Shown piece by piece: positions 34,601 to 45,122 of a DNA stretch of 64,000 nucleotides. The stretch covers positions 58,825-122,824 of the forward strand of contig NZ_FOPY01000012.1 of the NCBI RefSeq assembly GCF_900113605.1, written 5' to 3'. The position numbers and the translations under genes are program-made. The stretch is from Modicisalibacter xianhensis. Its GTDB lineage: Bacteria; Pseudomonadota; Gammaproteobacteria; Pseudomonadales; Halomonadaceae. Positions within the stretch are counted from its first letter, which is position 1; each line of letters starts with the position of its first letter. The notes beneath the pieces are model-generated. The model saw only the letters and a program-made list of their open reading frames with translations. It did not search any database and was not told the origin of the DNA.

Positions 34601-35648
34601 GCTGTCGCAGCAGGTCGATGCCGAGGATCTCAAACGCACCATCGGGCATATCGACAACTCGCTGCAGGCCGCCGAGGAGTTGCTCGGCACCCTGCTCGAT
34701 ATTTCCAAGCTGGATGCGGGCGCCCTGACCCCGCGCCGCAGCCACTTCGCCCTGGGCGACATCTTCCGCCCGCTGCGTGCAGAGTTCGAGGTGATGGCCG
34801 AAGAGCGCGGACTCGACCTGACCGTGGTCGGCACCAAGGCATGGGTAGATAGCGACACCCAGATGCTGCGCCGCATCATCCAGAACTTCCTGTCCAACGC
34901 CTTGCGTTACACCCAGCATGGGCGCGTGCTGCTGGGCTGTCGACGGCGCGGCGAGCGGTTGTCCATCGAAGTGTGGGATACCGGCCCGGGGATTCCCGAG
35001 TCCAAGCTGACCGAGATCTTCCAGGAATTCCGCCGCCTGGATCAGGCCTCGCGTCACAAGGAGAGCGAGAAAGGCCTGGGCCTGGGCCTGTCGATCGCCG
35101 ACCGCATGAGCCGGGTTCTCGATCACCCGATCAAGGTGCGTTCCTGGGAGGGGGTCGGTACGGTATTTTCGGTATCGGTGCCGGTGGTGGCGGCACGCGC
35201 CAGCGACAAGACAGCAGAGGATGTGCCGGCGCGACGCGCCGGCAACAAGCTGGCCGGCTCTCGCGTGATCTGCATCGACAACGAGACGCTGATTCTCGAG
35301 GGCATGAAGGCCATGCTCACCGGCTGGGGCTGCGAAGTATTCACCGCCACGTCGATTGGCGGTGCCAAGTCGATCCTGCGTCACCTCGACACGGACCCTG
35401 ATGCCATTCTCGCCGACTATCACCTCGACAACGAGGTGACCGGTCTGATGGCGCTGGAAGCCCTGGCCGAACGCTGTCACGGCCCGGTACCCGGCATCGT
35501 GATCACCGCCGATCGCACCGACGAGGTCGCCGAGGAGATCAAGCGCGCCGGTTACCAGTTGCTGCTCAAGCCGGTACGTCCGGCGGCCCTGCGCGCCCTG
35601 CTGACCCGCACCCTGCAGGCCAACCGCGCTGCCCGCCAGACGTCCTGA
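31695..35648 (+). CDS. crbS: SSS-domain hybrid sensor histidine kinase (CrbS/ActS-like)
   Basis: A 1317-aa membrane kinase. Residues 1-520 form an SSS-like domain of about 13 helices; two PAS domains (about 640-755 and 770-890) and a coiled coil (about 893-940) follow. The HisKA H-box ASHDLLQPLN has H954, then comes an HATPase domain (NFLSNALRYT, DTGPGIP, GLGLGLS) and a C-terminal receiver with D1241 in ILADYHLD. This is the CrbS/MxtR/ActS architecture that controls acs and acetate use in Vibrio and Pseudomonas. The start at 31695 has AAGGGGGA just upstream. It is next to acs and a LuxR-type regulator, its likely partner. The symbol follows the family; orthology is inferred. Confidence 0.92.
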   Translation: MFAGWLLIAVSLCYIAILFFIAWRGDRRAKLHGAVQRRPVIYSLALAIYCTSWTFYGAVGQAATSGWSFASIFVGPLLTFLLFWPILAKMIRVAKRQNVTSIADFIASRYGKTQSLAAFASMVALIGTLPYIALQLKAVSAAFMVLTASSDMTRAPLFADTAFYVAAVMAVFAILFGTRHTDATEHHEGLVHAIAFESLVKLVVFVILGAYVTWGMFNGLGDLLGRADNYLELQRQLAEQDFGQSFWAQTLLAMLAVFCLPRQFHVTVVENTHPDDAARARWLFPLYLVVFGFFVLPIAAAGLTLFPHGSVEPDTFVLALPMAAGNDLLTLLTFIGGFSAATGMVIVAAVAVSIMISNEIVIPLLFRMRWFDTKARDYGRLVLRARRVTIVVILALAYGFYKLTAEFSSLASTGMLSFAAAAQFAPALLGGLYWKRGNRLGVIAGMNVGFAIWAYALLLPTLAKAGVVSGEWMAGGPFGIAWLAPTNLFGLHFGDPFTHGVMLSLGLNLFCYIFVSQVTPQRVVERIQASLFVDSVETRQTSVNRPWTGATTVGDLKVLCERFLGAGQVQRAFDDYARRSGQPLEYNTRASIDVIQFTERFLASVLGASSARIVVNSALQGRGIGISDVISIVDEASQVLEFNRALLQATIENINQGISVVDQNLRLVVWNQRYLELFRFPDHLIRVGAPMDKIFRYNAHNGEYGPGDPEEHVDLLVENIRQGQPHRYVRYRQDGTVLEVQGNPMPGGGFVYTYQDITQQKRTEEALIRSENNIRIYTDNVPALIAYFDKDCRYLFTNRAYEQVFNIDRNEVIGERVESVMSPSIARDRAPWMRLALSGERVSFEISLDDGDGGTRYMLVTYTPHFGDGGTILGFFALYQDITERRLAEIALKETNENLEERVRERTQALSEANAALRQENRVRAEAEQALRQAKQVAEDANTSKTRFLAAASHDLLQPLNAARLFTSALSQQVDAEDLKRTIGHIDNSLQAAEELLGTLLDISKLDAGALTPRRSHFALGDIFRPLRAEFEVMAEERGLDLTVVGTKAWVDSDTQMLRRIIQNFLSNALRYTQHGRVLLGCRRRGERLSIEVWDTGPGIPESKLTEIFQEFRRLDQASRHKESEKGLGLGLSIADRMSRVLDHPIKVRSWEGVGTVFSVSVPVVAARASDKTAEDVPARRAGNKLAGSRVICIDNETLILEGMKAMLTGWGCEVFTATSIGGAKSILRHLDTDPDAILADYHLDNEVTGLMALEALAERCHGPVPGIVITADRTDEVAEEIKRAGYQLLLKPVRPAALRALLTRTLQANRAARQTS

Positions 35649-35655
35649 CCTGCGT

Positions 35656-35687
35656 CTCGCTCCGTGCCGGCCGTAACGCGGAGCGAG
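35656..35687 (+). terminator. Hairpin after the hybrid kinase gene
   Basis: CTCGCTCCG (35656-35664) pairs perfectly with CGGAGCGAG (35679-35687) across a 14-nt loop, just past the kinase stop. No U-tract follows. Confidence 0.45.
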
Positions 35688-35797
35688 CCACCAGACACCC
35701 ACGTCACGCATAATCTGCACAATCATTTGCACGCTGATTATCGCTCTCGGGGGTTACGTGTTACTTTTTACATTTTGGTGAGTGACAGAGCCCCTGA

Positions 35798-36214
35798 ATG
35801 AATTCAATGCCCAAGCACGAACACTTCAAGCGGGTTCGGCAGGACCACCAGACCGAGTTGGTGGAAGACTATGTGGAAGAAATCGCGCATCTTCACTCCA
35901 CCATGGGCGAGGCCCGCGCCAGTGATCTCGCCGAACGCTTCGGGGTCAGCACGGCGGCCGTCTCCAAGGTCATTACGCGGCTGAAACGCGATGGCCTGGT
36001 GATTGCCCGTCCCTACCGGGGCATTTTCCTGACCGAATCCGGCGAGACCCTGGCCAAGCGCGTGGCGATCCGCCATGCCATCGTGCTCGATACCCTGCGC
36101 AGGCTGGGGGTGCCGGAAGAGATCGCACGCGCCGACTCCGAAGGTATCGAGCATCACTGCAGCGAAGAGACGGTCGTCGCCATGCGGCGTTTTCTGGGCA
36201 GGCCGGATACATAA
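35798..36214 (+). CDS. mntR: DtxR-family manganese-responsive repressor MntR
   Basis: A 138-aa protein that aligns with E. coli MntR. The N-terminal helix RQDHQTELVEDYVEEIAHL contributes metal ligands, and the winged helix-turn-helix has ASDLAERFGVSTAAVSKVITRL. The dimerisation/metal domain contains EGIEHHCSEET, with the Glu-His ligands. There is no C-terminal SH3-like domain, as in MntR rather than DtxR/IdeR. It represses Mn importers when Mn(II) is bound. No transporter (mntH) lies next to it, so it must act in trans. The start is either 35798 or the next Met at 35807. Confidence 0.88.
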   Translation: MNSMPKHEHFKRVRQDHQTELVEDYVEEIAHLHSTMGEARASDLAERFGVSTAAVSKVITRLKRDGLVIARPYRGIFLTESGETLAKRVAIRHAIVLDTLRRLGVPEEIARADSEGIEHHCSEETVVAMRRFLGRPDT

Positions 36215-36244
36215 AAGCTCATCCAGGCCAGGTCAGAATACAAG

Positions 36245-36267
36245 AGGCCCACCACGAAGGCGGGCCT
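36245..36267 (+). terminator. Probable terminator after mntR
   Basis: AGGCCCACC and GGCGGGCCT form an 8 of 9 bp stem about 30 bp after the mntR stop, in the convergent gap before the regulator gene on the other strand. Confidence 0.4.
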
Positions 36268-36311
36268 GGCAGGATACTTCTTACAACCTGATGTTAGCGC
36301 AGCGAGCCTGA

Positions 36312-36974
36312 TCAGCTCTCGACCTTGGGCGGCTCAACCTCGAGTTTCTGGGCAGCGATGACCGCCTGGGTACGCGAATGCACGCCCAGCTTGCGCAGTA
36401 TGGCCGTCACGTGGGCCTTGATGGTGGCTTCAGAGACGTTGAGCTCGAAGGCAATCTGCTTGTTGAGCAGCCCCTCGGTAAGCATGTTGAGCACGCGGAA
36501 CTGCTGGGGTGTCAGCGAGGCGATAGCCTCGGCGAAGCGCGCCTCTTCCTCGTTGAAATCCTCGAGCAACTCGGCCATTTCTTCGGGCAGCCAGACCTCA
36601 CCATCGAGGATTTCCCCGACCGCCTCGGCGATCACGTTGAGCGATGCCGACTTGGGAATGAAGCCGGACGCGCCATAATCGATCGCCCGGCGAACCACAT
36701 GGGGCTCGTCGCTTCCCGACACGACGGCCACCGGGATATCCGGTGTCTGTCCGCGCAACTGAATAAGGCCGGAGAAACCGTGGGCACCGGGCATATGCAA
36801 ATCGAGCAGGATTAGATCGGCATCGGGGTGACGGGTCACCACCTCGGTCGTGGCATCCATGGTGTCGGCTTCGACGATCTCGGCCTGCGGTGCCACCTGG
36901 CGAAGCGCTTGAGTCAGCGCGGCGCGAAACAGCGGGTGATCGTCAGCGACGATGAATTTCTGGGCAAAAGCCAT
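36312..36974 (-). CDS. crbR: LuxR/NarL-family response regulator (CrbR/ErdR-like)
   Basis: A 220-aa two-domain response regulator. The receiver domain (residues 4-122) has the acidic pair in VADDHP, the phospho-acceptor Asp in LILLDLHMPG, and Lys in IPKSAS. A LuxR-type helix-turn-helix occupies about 150-212 (LTPQQFRVLNMLTEGLLNKQIAFELNVSEATIKAHVTAILRKLG). The start at 36974 has GGAGGAG upstream. Family members (CrbR, ErdR, ActR, AgmR-like) pair with SSS-type kinases and activate acs and acetate or alcohol use. It is encoded between the kinase and acs, so it is the likely output of that pathway. Confidence 0.92.
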   Translation of the reverse strand: MAFAQKFIVADDHPLFRAALTQALRQVAPQAEIVEADTMDATTEVVTRHPDADLILLDLHMPGAHGFSGLIQLRGQTPDIPVAVVSGSDEPHVVRRAIDYGASGFIPKSASLNVIAEAVGEILDGEVWLPEEMAELLEDFNEEEARFAEAIASLTPQQFRVLNMLTEGLLNKQIAFELNVSEATIKAHVTAILRKLGVHSRTQAVIAAQKLEVEPPKVES

Positions 36975-37115
36975 TGAGTCTCCTCCGGATCCTCCTGCAG
37001 CGAATGTTCGCACCGTTGCGGCGGTACTGGACACGATCCGCTTTTTCCTTCCGCATGTTACCCCATGCCTTACAGGATTCCCAAGGTTGGAATATCAGGA
37101 TCATAAAAAACCATG

Positions 37116-37139
37116 AAAAAACCGGCCCCTTGAGCCGGT
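37116..37139 (-). terminator. Rho-independent terminator of acs
   Basis: On the minus strand the stem ACCGGC / GCCGGT (7-nt loop) is followed by six T residues. It lies about 97 bp past the acs stop. Confidence 0.8.
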
Positions 37140-37235
37140 ATGAAGATCAGGCCACCATGTAAGTTGGAGTAAATTCCCCATCGTCAGGGAGCGGGCAGCT
37201 CCGGATGGAAGGCGGCCTGACGGGTATTGCTGCGA

Positions 37236-39185
<1,950 letters not shown>

Positions 39186-39258
39186 ACCTGAGCCCCTGTA
39201 CCTAGAAAACATGCGTCTGCCGGCCGCAAGACGTGCCGACCCCTGAAAGTGCATTCAG

Positions 39259-39305
39259 CATATACCTAGACGGGGGGCTGCACCCTATTAGACATTGGTA
39301 GAAGC
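39259..39305 (-). promoter_or_regulatory. acs promoter with ACCAATGT operator
   Basis: On the minus strand CTACCAATGTCTAATAGGG (about 39286-39304) resembles the 15-bp repeats upstream of the symporter. A -10-like TATATG (39259-39264) puts the start of transcription near 39252, so the motif would be centred around -43. No good -35 is visible, as expected for an activator-dependent promoter. Confidence 0.5.
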
Positions 39306-39342
39306 ATTTTCCACTTAAATTTCAAAAACTTAAGCAGCCATC

Positions 39343-39891
39343 TCAGGATTGTTCAATAGCCTTATAGACCAAGGTCTGGCGACATTGTCGACAAAAATAG
39401 GCCTGACCGGCGCGTGCACGAGCGTGACGCCTGGCACTGAAGTAATGGCTGCGACAGGCGCATTCGTAACGGTGGGGGGCAGGGCTGGCCGAGCGAGTGT
39501 CGAAGCGATGAGTCACGCGCGGCTCGAGGCCATAGAGACGCGTCATGACGCTGCGCCACTCGTGGCCATGCGGCTGGATCCGCTCGCCATCCTCGAGGTG
39601 ATGCACCAGCCAATGGGCCATCTCGTGAGGGATCACGTCGACGAAGAAGGCCTGGCGATTCTCGCTGAGCAAGACCGGATTGAAACGCAGCCCACCGCGG
39701 CCGAAATGCGCCTGTCCGGCACATTTGCCACGAATGTCCAGCCACACCCGGGGTCGAGGCAGTTCGGGATACACCTCGCAAGCCAGTTTCCAGGCAGCAT
39801 CGACACGCTCGTAGGCACGAGCATGCAGCGCCGACCTGTCGAGGGCAGCGAGTTCATCGGGATCGGGAGTCGGAAGCACAGGGGATTGCAT
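39343..39891 (-). CDS. sprT: SprT-family zinc metalloprotease-like protein
   Basis: A 182-aa SprT protein. The HExxH zinc motif is HEMAH (H89, E90, H93), with a third His in HGHEW. The C-terminus has a Cys4 zinc-ribbon (CAC-R-SH ... CRQC). Bacterial SprT is related to eukaryotic SPRTN DNA-protein crosslink proteases; its function in bacteria is largely uncharacterised. Start chosen at 39891, where homology begins. The frame extends to 40242, but that part is antisense to the yecA-like gene. It is divergent from the YecA/YgfB gene over 69 bp. Confidence 0.85.
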   Translation of the reverse strand: MQSPVLPTPDPDELAALDRSALHARAYERVDAAWKLACEVYPELPRPRVWLDIRGKCAGQAHFGRGGLRFNPVLLSENRQAFFVDVIPHEMAHWLVHHLEDGERIQPHGHEWRSVMTRLYGLEPRVTHRFDTRSASPAPHRYECACRSHYFSARRHARARAGQAYFCRQCRQTLVYKAIEQS

Positions 39892-39960
39892 TGCAATGCT
39901 AGAATGCCGCTGAATGCCGAGCGCGTCCAGCGCCAGACTCATTTTTTGGTGGAAACGACC

Positions 39961-40608
39961 ATGCAAGAGACACCACGCCCTACTCCCCTGCTCGACGACG
40001 ACGAACTGGACCGCCTCGACGACTTTCTGGATTCCGATCAGGTCGACGCCGATGCCCTGGATCTGATCGGGGCCCACGGCTTTCTGGTCGCGCTGGCCAT
40101 CGCTCCCCGCGACGTTCCGGCCGCGACCTGGGTCGGCGAGCTGTTCCACGGCGAGCCCGAGTTTGCCGATGACAGCGAGCGCGACGAGATCCTCGGTCTG
40201 CTCGAGCGCCTGCGGCGCAACGCCGTCGATGCACTGGAGCAAGGCCAGCTACCGGAGTTGCCTTTCGAGCTGGAACTCGGCGGTATCGCCGCCGAGGAAA
40301 CCCCGATCGGGGATTGGTGCGCCGGCTTCATGGAGGGCGTGTTCCTCGACGAGACGGCCTGGTTCGAAGGCGACGAGGAAAGCGCAGCCACCTTGTTGTT
40401 GCCGTTCATGGCTCTGTCGGGGCTGTTCGAGGACGAGCCGGACATGGCCGAACTCAGCCGCGATGCCACCCAGGCCGAGCGGCTCGTACAGCAATTGCCC
40501 GAGTTGACCCTCGATTTGTATCTGCATTACCGGGTGCCGCCGGAGAGCCCCAAGCCGACGCCGCGCAAGAAGAAGCCCGCCGGACGCAGCGGCAAGCAGC
40601 GCCGATAA
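39961..40608 (+). CDS. YecA/YgfB family protein (UPF0149)
   Basis: A 215-aa UPF0149/YecA-YgfB protein. The helical domain (residues 12-190) shows family markers LIGAHGFLVALAIAP and WCAGFMEGVFLDE, then a basic tail PKPTPRKKKPAGRSGKQRR. No SEC-C zinc motif is present, so it is closer to YecA without its tail or to YgfB. It is very acidic, as expected in a halophile. Function unknown. GGTGGA precedes the ATG. Convergent with the cardiolipin-synthase-like gene. Confidence 0.85.
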   Translation: MQETPRPTPLLDDDELDRLDDFLDSDQVDADALDLIGAHGFLVALAIAPRDVPAATWVGELFHGEPEFADDSERDEILGLLERLRRNAVDALEQGQLPELPFELELGGIAAEETPIGDWCAGFMEGVFLDETAWFEGDEESAATLLLPFMALSGLFEDEPDMAELSRDATQAERLVQQLPELTLDLYLHYRVPPESPKPTPRKKKPAGRSGKQRR

Positions 40609-40665
40609 GCCTTGTCTGTTGGCTACGACCAGCACGCCTGGTGCCGGAACGAGCACGACAAGACA

Positions 40666-41883
40666 TTAGCGCAACCGCGTGACCCACGAATCGAGCGTCC
40701 CGAACACCCATTCGCGCAGCCGGTACCAGCGCGGGCGTAGCGCCCATTGGGCAGGCAGTATCTCGCGGCTCAGGGCGAAGTTGCGCTCGAACAGGAGCGC
40801 CGTCTCGTCGGCGAAGTCGGCGTTCAGCACTTCCTGGTTGGCCTCGAGGTTCCACTGCAGGCTCCAGTGATCGAAATTGCACGAACCGACACTGACCCAG
40901 CTATCGACGAGTGAAATCTTGGCGTGAATGAACCCCGGCTGATACTCGTAGATACGTACGCCGGCGCGCAATAGCCGGCCGTAGAAACGTTGCCCGGCAT
41001 ACCTGACTCCGGGATGATCATGAGCATCGCCGGGTAACAGCAGCCTGACGTCGACGCCGCGCCGGGCCGCCCGGGCCAGGCGACGACGTAATGTCAGGGT
41101 GGGCACGAAATACGGCGTACATACCCAGAGGCGCTGCCGGGCGGTGATCACGCGCTGGTGCAGTGAGTGACGGATGGCCTGGTAGCGGTATCCCTGCCCC
41201 CACATCACGCGACCAAGCATGTTGCGTTTCTCGCTCGTCTCGCCCCTTGCCTCCGTCAGCCGTTCGACCAGTGCCGGATCGCCATCGCCCCGGGTCGTCG
41301 GAGAGACCCACAACCGAGCAAAAAGCGCAAGCCAGTCCGCCACGACAGGCCCCTCGATACGTACCCCGACATCGAACCAGGCCTCGATGAATTCATCCAC
41401 CGCACCAAAGCCACCGGTAAATGCTACCTGGCCATCGACGATCAGCAACTTGCGATGATCGCGCATCAAGACGTTGCCCAGGTGACGCCAGACCAGGGGA
41501 TTGAAAAAGCGCAGGGCCACGCCGGATTCGCGTAGCCTGTCACGATCCTTGCCATCGAGCCCCATGGCACCGAAACCATCGAGCAGAACCAGCACGGTGA
41601 CGCCTCGCTGCACCGCCTCGGCCAGTCGATCGATGAGTCGTGTCGCCAAGCGCCCCGACTCCATCAGATACAATTCGAGAACGATGAACGAGTGGGCCTC
41701 GGCGATGGCGCGCTCCATGACCGGCAGGTAACGCCGCCCTTCGGCCAGCAGCGTGAAATGGTTTCCATCCCGCCAGGTGCCGCTCCTGCGCCGACCCGAT
41801 TTCCTTGCGTACTCCCTCAACGCCTCGACGCTCCAGTTCGTAGGACAAATCGCTATAATGCCGCAATATTCTCTTGCCGGCAT
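40666..41883 (-). CDS. clsB: Phospholipase D-like cardiolipin synthase (ClsB-like)
   Basis: Membrane-associated phosphatidyltransferase that makes cardiolipin or related lipids. Two HKD motifs are visible: HRKLLIVDG near the middle and HAKISLVDS followed by SCNFDHWSLQWNLEAN in the second half. It lacks the N-terminal transmembrane pair of ClsA, so it is closest to ClsB. The start is unclear. An ATG at 41883 overlaps the opposite-strand plsB start by 26 bp, and a TTG at 41820 is the alternative. Homology begins near 41787 (GTWRDGNHF). Divergent from plsB, pairing two phospholipid synthesis genes. Confidence 0.88.
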   Translation of the reverse strand: MPAREYCGIIAICPTNWSVEALREYARKSGRRRSGTWRDGNHFTLLAEGRRYLPVMERAIAEAHSFIVLELYLMESGRLATRLIDRLAEAVQRGVTVLVLLDGFGAMGLDGKDRDRLRESGVALRFFNPLVWRHLGNVLMRDHRKLLIVDGQVAFTGGFGAVDEFIEAWFDVGVRIEGPVVADWLALFARLWVSPTTRGDGDPALVERLTEARGETSEKRNMLGRVMWGQGYRYQAIRHSLHQRVITARQRLWVCTPYFVPTLTLRRRLARAARRGVDVRLLLPGDAHDHPGVRYAGQRFYGRLLRAGVRIYEYQPGFIHAKISLVDSWVSVGSCNFDHWSLQWNLEANQEVLNADFADETALLFERNFALSREILPAQWALRPRWYRLREWVFGTLDSWVTRLR

Positions 41884-44323
41884 AGGATTGGCCTTGCTGA
41901 CTTTCTTGCTCCAACCGTTGCGTTCGCCATTCCGCAAGCTACTCGCGCGTTGGGTCGACCTGCGCCTGGTCGAGCCCGATCCCCAGACGCTGGGCCTGCA
42001 TCCCGACATCACGACCCTCTATGTCCTGCCCCATGCCGCTCTTTCCGACAGCCTGTTGCTGGAGGCATTTTGCGCACGACACAACCTGCCACCGCCTGAC
42101 GCGCGACTGCACCTGGCCAGCCAGCCGCTGAAAGCCTGCGTGCCGTTGCCAAGACCAGGCCGGCGCCTGTGGGGCAGGCTGCCGCCGGCGCCCGCGCCTT
42201 TCGCGGGATTGATCGATGACCTCGAGCAGTTTCCTGGACAGGACGTGCAACTGGTCCCGGTGAGCGTGTTCTGGGGCCGGGCACCGGGCAAGACCTTTGG
42301 TTTCTGGAAGCTGCTGGCCGCCGACGACTGGCGGCTTACCGGACGCATGCGGCGGTTACTGTCGGTATTGGTCAATGGCAAGGATGTCGAGTTTCACCTG
42401 GGCGCCCCGCTGTCGCTGCGCGAACTTTACGATGGACGCTCCCCCGAACTGACCAGCCGCAAGGTGTCGCGCCTGATGCGCGTGCACTTCCGCCGAGTAC
42501 GTACACGCGTTCTAGGGCCCGACCTGTCGCACCGCAACACACTGATCGAAGGCGTCGTGGCCAGCCCCGAGATCCAGCGGACCATCGAGGAGTGCGCCGC
42601 CGCCCTGGGCCAGTCACCACAACGCATGCGCCGCCGCGCGCGACGCTACGGTCGAGAGATCGCTTCCAACATGAGCTATCCGGTGCTGCGCTTTCTGGCC
42701 CAGTTGCTGCACCGCCTGTGGAACCAGCTCTATGCCGGTGTTCAGGTCAACGGGCTGGAGCGTGCCAAGGCGCTGGCCGGCGACCATACGCTGGTCTACG
42801 TGCCCTGCCACCGTAGCCACATCGACTACCTGCTGCTCTCCTACGTCCTGTACCGCGAGGGCCTGATGCCCCCGCATATCGCTGCCGGCCGCAACCTCGA
42901 CATGCCGGTGGTCGGGCCGCTGCTGCGACGCGGTGGTGCCTTTTTCATGCGTCGCAGCTTCAAGGACAACCGCCTCTACTCGGCCGTGTTCAACGAATAC
43001 CTGCATCGCCTGCTGTCGCGTGGCCATCCCGTGGAATACTTCGTCGAGGGCGGCCGATCGCGCACCGGGCGCATGCTGACGCCGCGCCCCGGCATGCTGG
43101 CCATGACTCTGCGCTCCTACCTGCGAGGCACCCACCGCGAGCTTGCCTTCGTCCCGGTCTACATCGGTTACGAAAAGGTCCTCGAAAGCAGCAGCTATCT
43201 CAGGGAATTGCAGGGCGGCGCCAAGAAGAAGGAGTCACCGTTCGACCTGATACGGGTGCTGGGACAACTGCGCCAGCCCTTCGGCCAGGTCACGGTCAAT
43301 GTCGGCGAGCCGCTGCGCCTGGGCGAATTTCTCGACGGCTGCATCCCCCACTGGCGTCAGGCGGAGCATGGCACACGCCCGCCATGGATGACCCGTGCCG
43401 TACCGGAGCTGGGCAGGGAACTCAGCCGACGCATCAATGCCGCCGCCGCGCTCAATGCCGTCAACCTCACGGCACTGGTACTGCTCGCCACTCCGCATCG
43501 CGCCGTCGAGGCTAGCCTGCTCAAGACACAAATGGCGATGCTGGTCGAACTGCAACGTCTGCACCCTGGCGGCGCCCAACTCAGCCTGCCTGAGGGGACA
43601 CCGGATGAGTGGCTCAACGAGACGCATACGCTGGGCTTCATCGAGCGGCGCGACCAGGCCCTGGGTGAATTGATCCTGGCCAATAGTGAGCAGGCCACGC
43701 TGCTCACCTGGTATCGTAACAACGTGCTGCAACTGTTCGCCCTGCCGGCCTTGGTCGCCTTCGCCTTTCGCAACAACGTGCGTTTCGATCGCGATACGCT
43801 CCACGACCTGCTGGCCCCAGCCTGGCCGCTGATCGATCACGAGCTGAGCGTCTCGTTACCCGGCGAATTCCGCCAGGCGCTGGACAATACGCTCGATAAC
43901 CTAGTGCATCTAGGGCTGCTGCGTCATGACAACGGCACCTGGCGGCGGCCACCCAGTCACGACGCGGACAGCGAACGTCTCAGCCTGCTGGGACGCCTGA
44001 TCCAGCCATCGCTGGAACGTGGTTATTTGCTGCTCGCTGCCCTGCTGCGCTACCCCAGCGGCAGCCTGACCCGGGAGGCGCTCGAGGAACACAGCCGTCA
44101 ACTGGCCGAGCGGCTGACCCTACTGTCGGGACTCAACGCACCCGAGTTCTTCGACCGGCGGCTATTCAGCGGGCTACTCGACACCCTAGAGAAAGAGGGC
44201 TGGCTATGGCGCGAGGCGCAGCATCTGTGTTTCGACAAGGCACTGGAAGCCGCCCAGTTGCGAGGGCGCGTGCTGTTCGACCCGGTGTTGCGTCACCGCC
44301 TGCGCCAGATCGCGCTTCAGTGA
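41858..44323 (+). CDS. plsB: Glycerol-3-phosphate 1-O-acyltransferase
   Basis: An 821-aa enzyme (E. coli PlsB 807) that transfers an acyl chain to sn-glycerol-3-phosphate, the first step of phospholipid synthesis at the inner membrane. The acyltransferase motifs are complete: VPCHRSHIDYLL (H-x4-D), GAFFMRRSFK, FVEGGRSRTG, and VPVYIGYEK. The chosen start is the ATG at 41858; it lies inside a TATAAT-like sequence (41854-41859), so a TTG at 41894, preceded by AGGA, may be the true start if that element is the -10. Clear homology begins around residue 25. Divergent from the ClsB-like gene. Confidence 0.94.
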   Translation: MPQYSLAGIGLALLTFLLQPLRSPFRKLLARWVDLRLVEPDPQTLGLHPDITTLYVLPHAALSDSLLLEAFCARHNLPPPDARLHLASQPLKACVPLPRPGRRLWGRLPPAPAPFAGLIDDLEQFPGQDVQLVPVSVFWGRAPGKTFGFWKLLAADDWRLTGRMRRLLSVLVNGKDVEFHLGAPLSLRELYDGRSPELTSRKVSRLMRVHFRRVRTRVLGPDLSHRNTLIEGVVASPEIQRTIEECAAALGQSPQRMRRRARRYGREIASNMSYPVLRFLAQLLHRLWNQLYAGVQVNGLERAKALAGDHTLVYVPCHRSHIDYLLLSYVLYREGLMPPHIAAGRNLDMPVVGPLLRRGGAFFMRRSFKDNRLYSAVFNEYLHRLLSRGHPVEYFVEGGRSRTGRMLTPRPGMLAMTLRSYLRGTHRELAFVPVYIGYEKVLESSSYLRELQGGAKKKESPFDLIRVLGQLRQPFGQVTVNVGEPLRLGEFLDGCIPHWRQAEHGTRPPWMTRAVPELGRELSRRINAAAALNAVNLTALVLLATPHRAVEASLLKTQMAMLVELQRLHPGGAQLSLPEGTPDEWLNETHTLGFIERRDQALGELILANSEQATLLTWYRNNVLQLFALPALVAFAFRNNVRFDRDTLHDLLAPAWPLIDHELSVSLPGEFRQALDNTLDNLVHLGLLRHDNGTWRRPPSHDADSERLSLLGRLIQPSLERGYLLLAALLRYPSGSLTREALEEHSRQLAERLTLLSGLNAPEFFDRRLFSGLLDTLEKEGWLWREAQHLCFDKALEAAQLRGRVLFDPVLRHRLRQIALQ

Positions 44324-44333
44324 AGCCGCGCGA

Positions 44334-45122
44334 TCACTTCAGGGCGCGGTGCACGTAGAGGTCGTAGCGGCTGGTCTTGCCCTCGATCATGTGGCCGGGC
44401 CGGGGGCCATCGATAGGCGGCGCCTTGCGGGGGCGCTTGACCACGACACGGTGGGTGGCCACGTCAAGCGCAGCCTCGAGCAGGCGTGGCGCGTCATCGT
44501 CGTCACCAGCCAGTTCGCGAAACAGGCGCATGTCTTTCTTGACCAGTGCCGACTTGTCGCGATGGGGGAACATCGGATCGAGATGGATCACCTGCGGTGC
44601 GATTCCGCTACGGGCGACGACCGTATCCAGTTCGCGCCCGGCATCGGCATGCATGGCCTGCATGCGCGCCGCGATCTCTCCCGCCTCGTCATCACGCCGG
44701 GCACGCCACAGACCATCCTCGAGCAACGCGAAGATGGCCGGCACCCGCTCCAGCAACAGCACCTCGGCACCCAACGTCGCCAGCACGAAGGCATCGCGTC
44801 CCAGGCCCGCCGTGGCATCGACGATGCTCGGCGTCACGCCGCCCTTGCCCAGTCCGCACGCCTTGGCTACCAGCTGACCACGCCCGCCGCCGAAGCGACG
44901 GCGATGAGCGGCTTTGCCGCCGACGAAGTCGACCTGCAGGGGATTGCCGTAGTGCACTGAATCGCCGGCGATGGCCAGCCCTTCGGGGGTCTCGAGCAGC
45001 GCCAGGCCATGCTCGGGCCGGATCGGTGCCCAGGCAATGCCCAGGCGCGCCGCCAAGGACTGCAGTTCATCCCCTACGGCAACGATACCCGAAGAGGCAT
45101 CGGCCTGGGTCAGGCTACCCAT
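44334..45122 (-). CDS. rsmJ: 16S rRNA (guanine(1516)-N(2))-methyltransferase
   Basis: A 262-aa SAM-dependent methyltransferase of the RsmJ (YhiQ) family, which modifies G1516 of 16S rRNA. The SAM-binding motif [16 protein letters not shown] is followed by [17 protein letters not shown] and the catalytic-region [20 protein letters not shown]. The start at 45122 overlaps the end of uppP by 13 bp and is the likely coupled start. Confidence 0.93.
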   Translation of the reverse strand: MGSLTQADASSGIVAVGDELQSLAARLGIAWAPIRPEHGLALLETPEGLAIAGDSVHYGNPLQVDFVGGKAAHRRRFGGGRGQLVAKACGLGKGGVTPSIVDATAGLGRDAFVLATLGAEVLLLERVPAIFALLEDGLWRARRDDEAGEIAARMQAMHADAGRELDTVVARSGIAPQVIHLDPMFPHRDKSALVKKDMRLFRELAGDDDDAPRLLEAALDVATHRVVVKRPRKAPPIDGPRPGHMIEGKTSRYDLYVHRALK

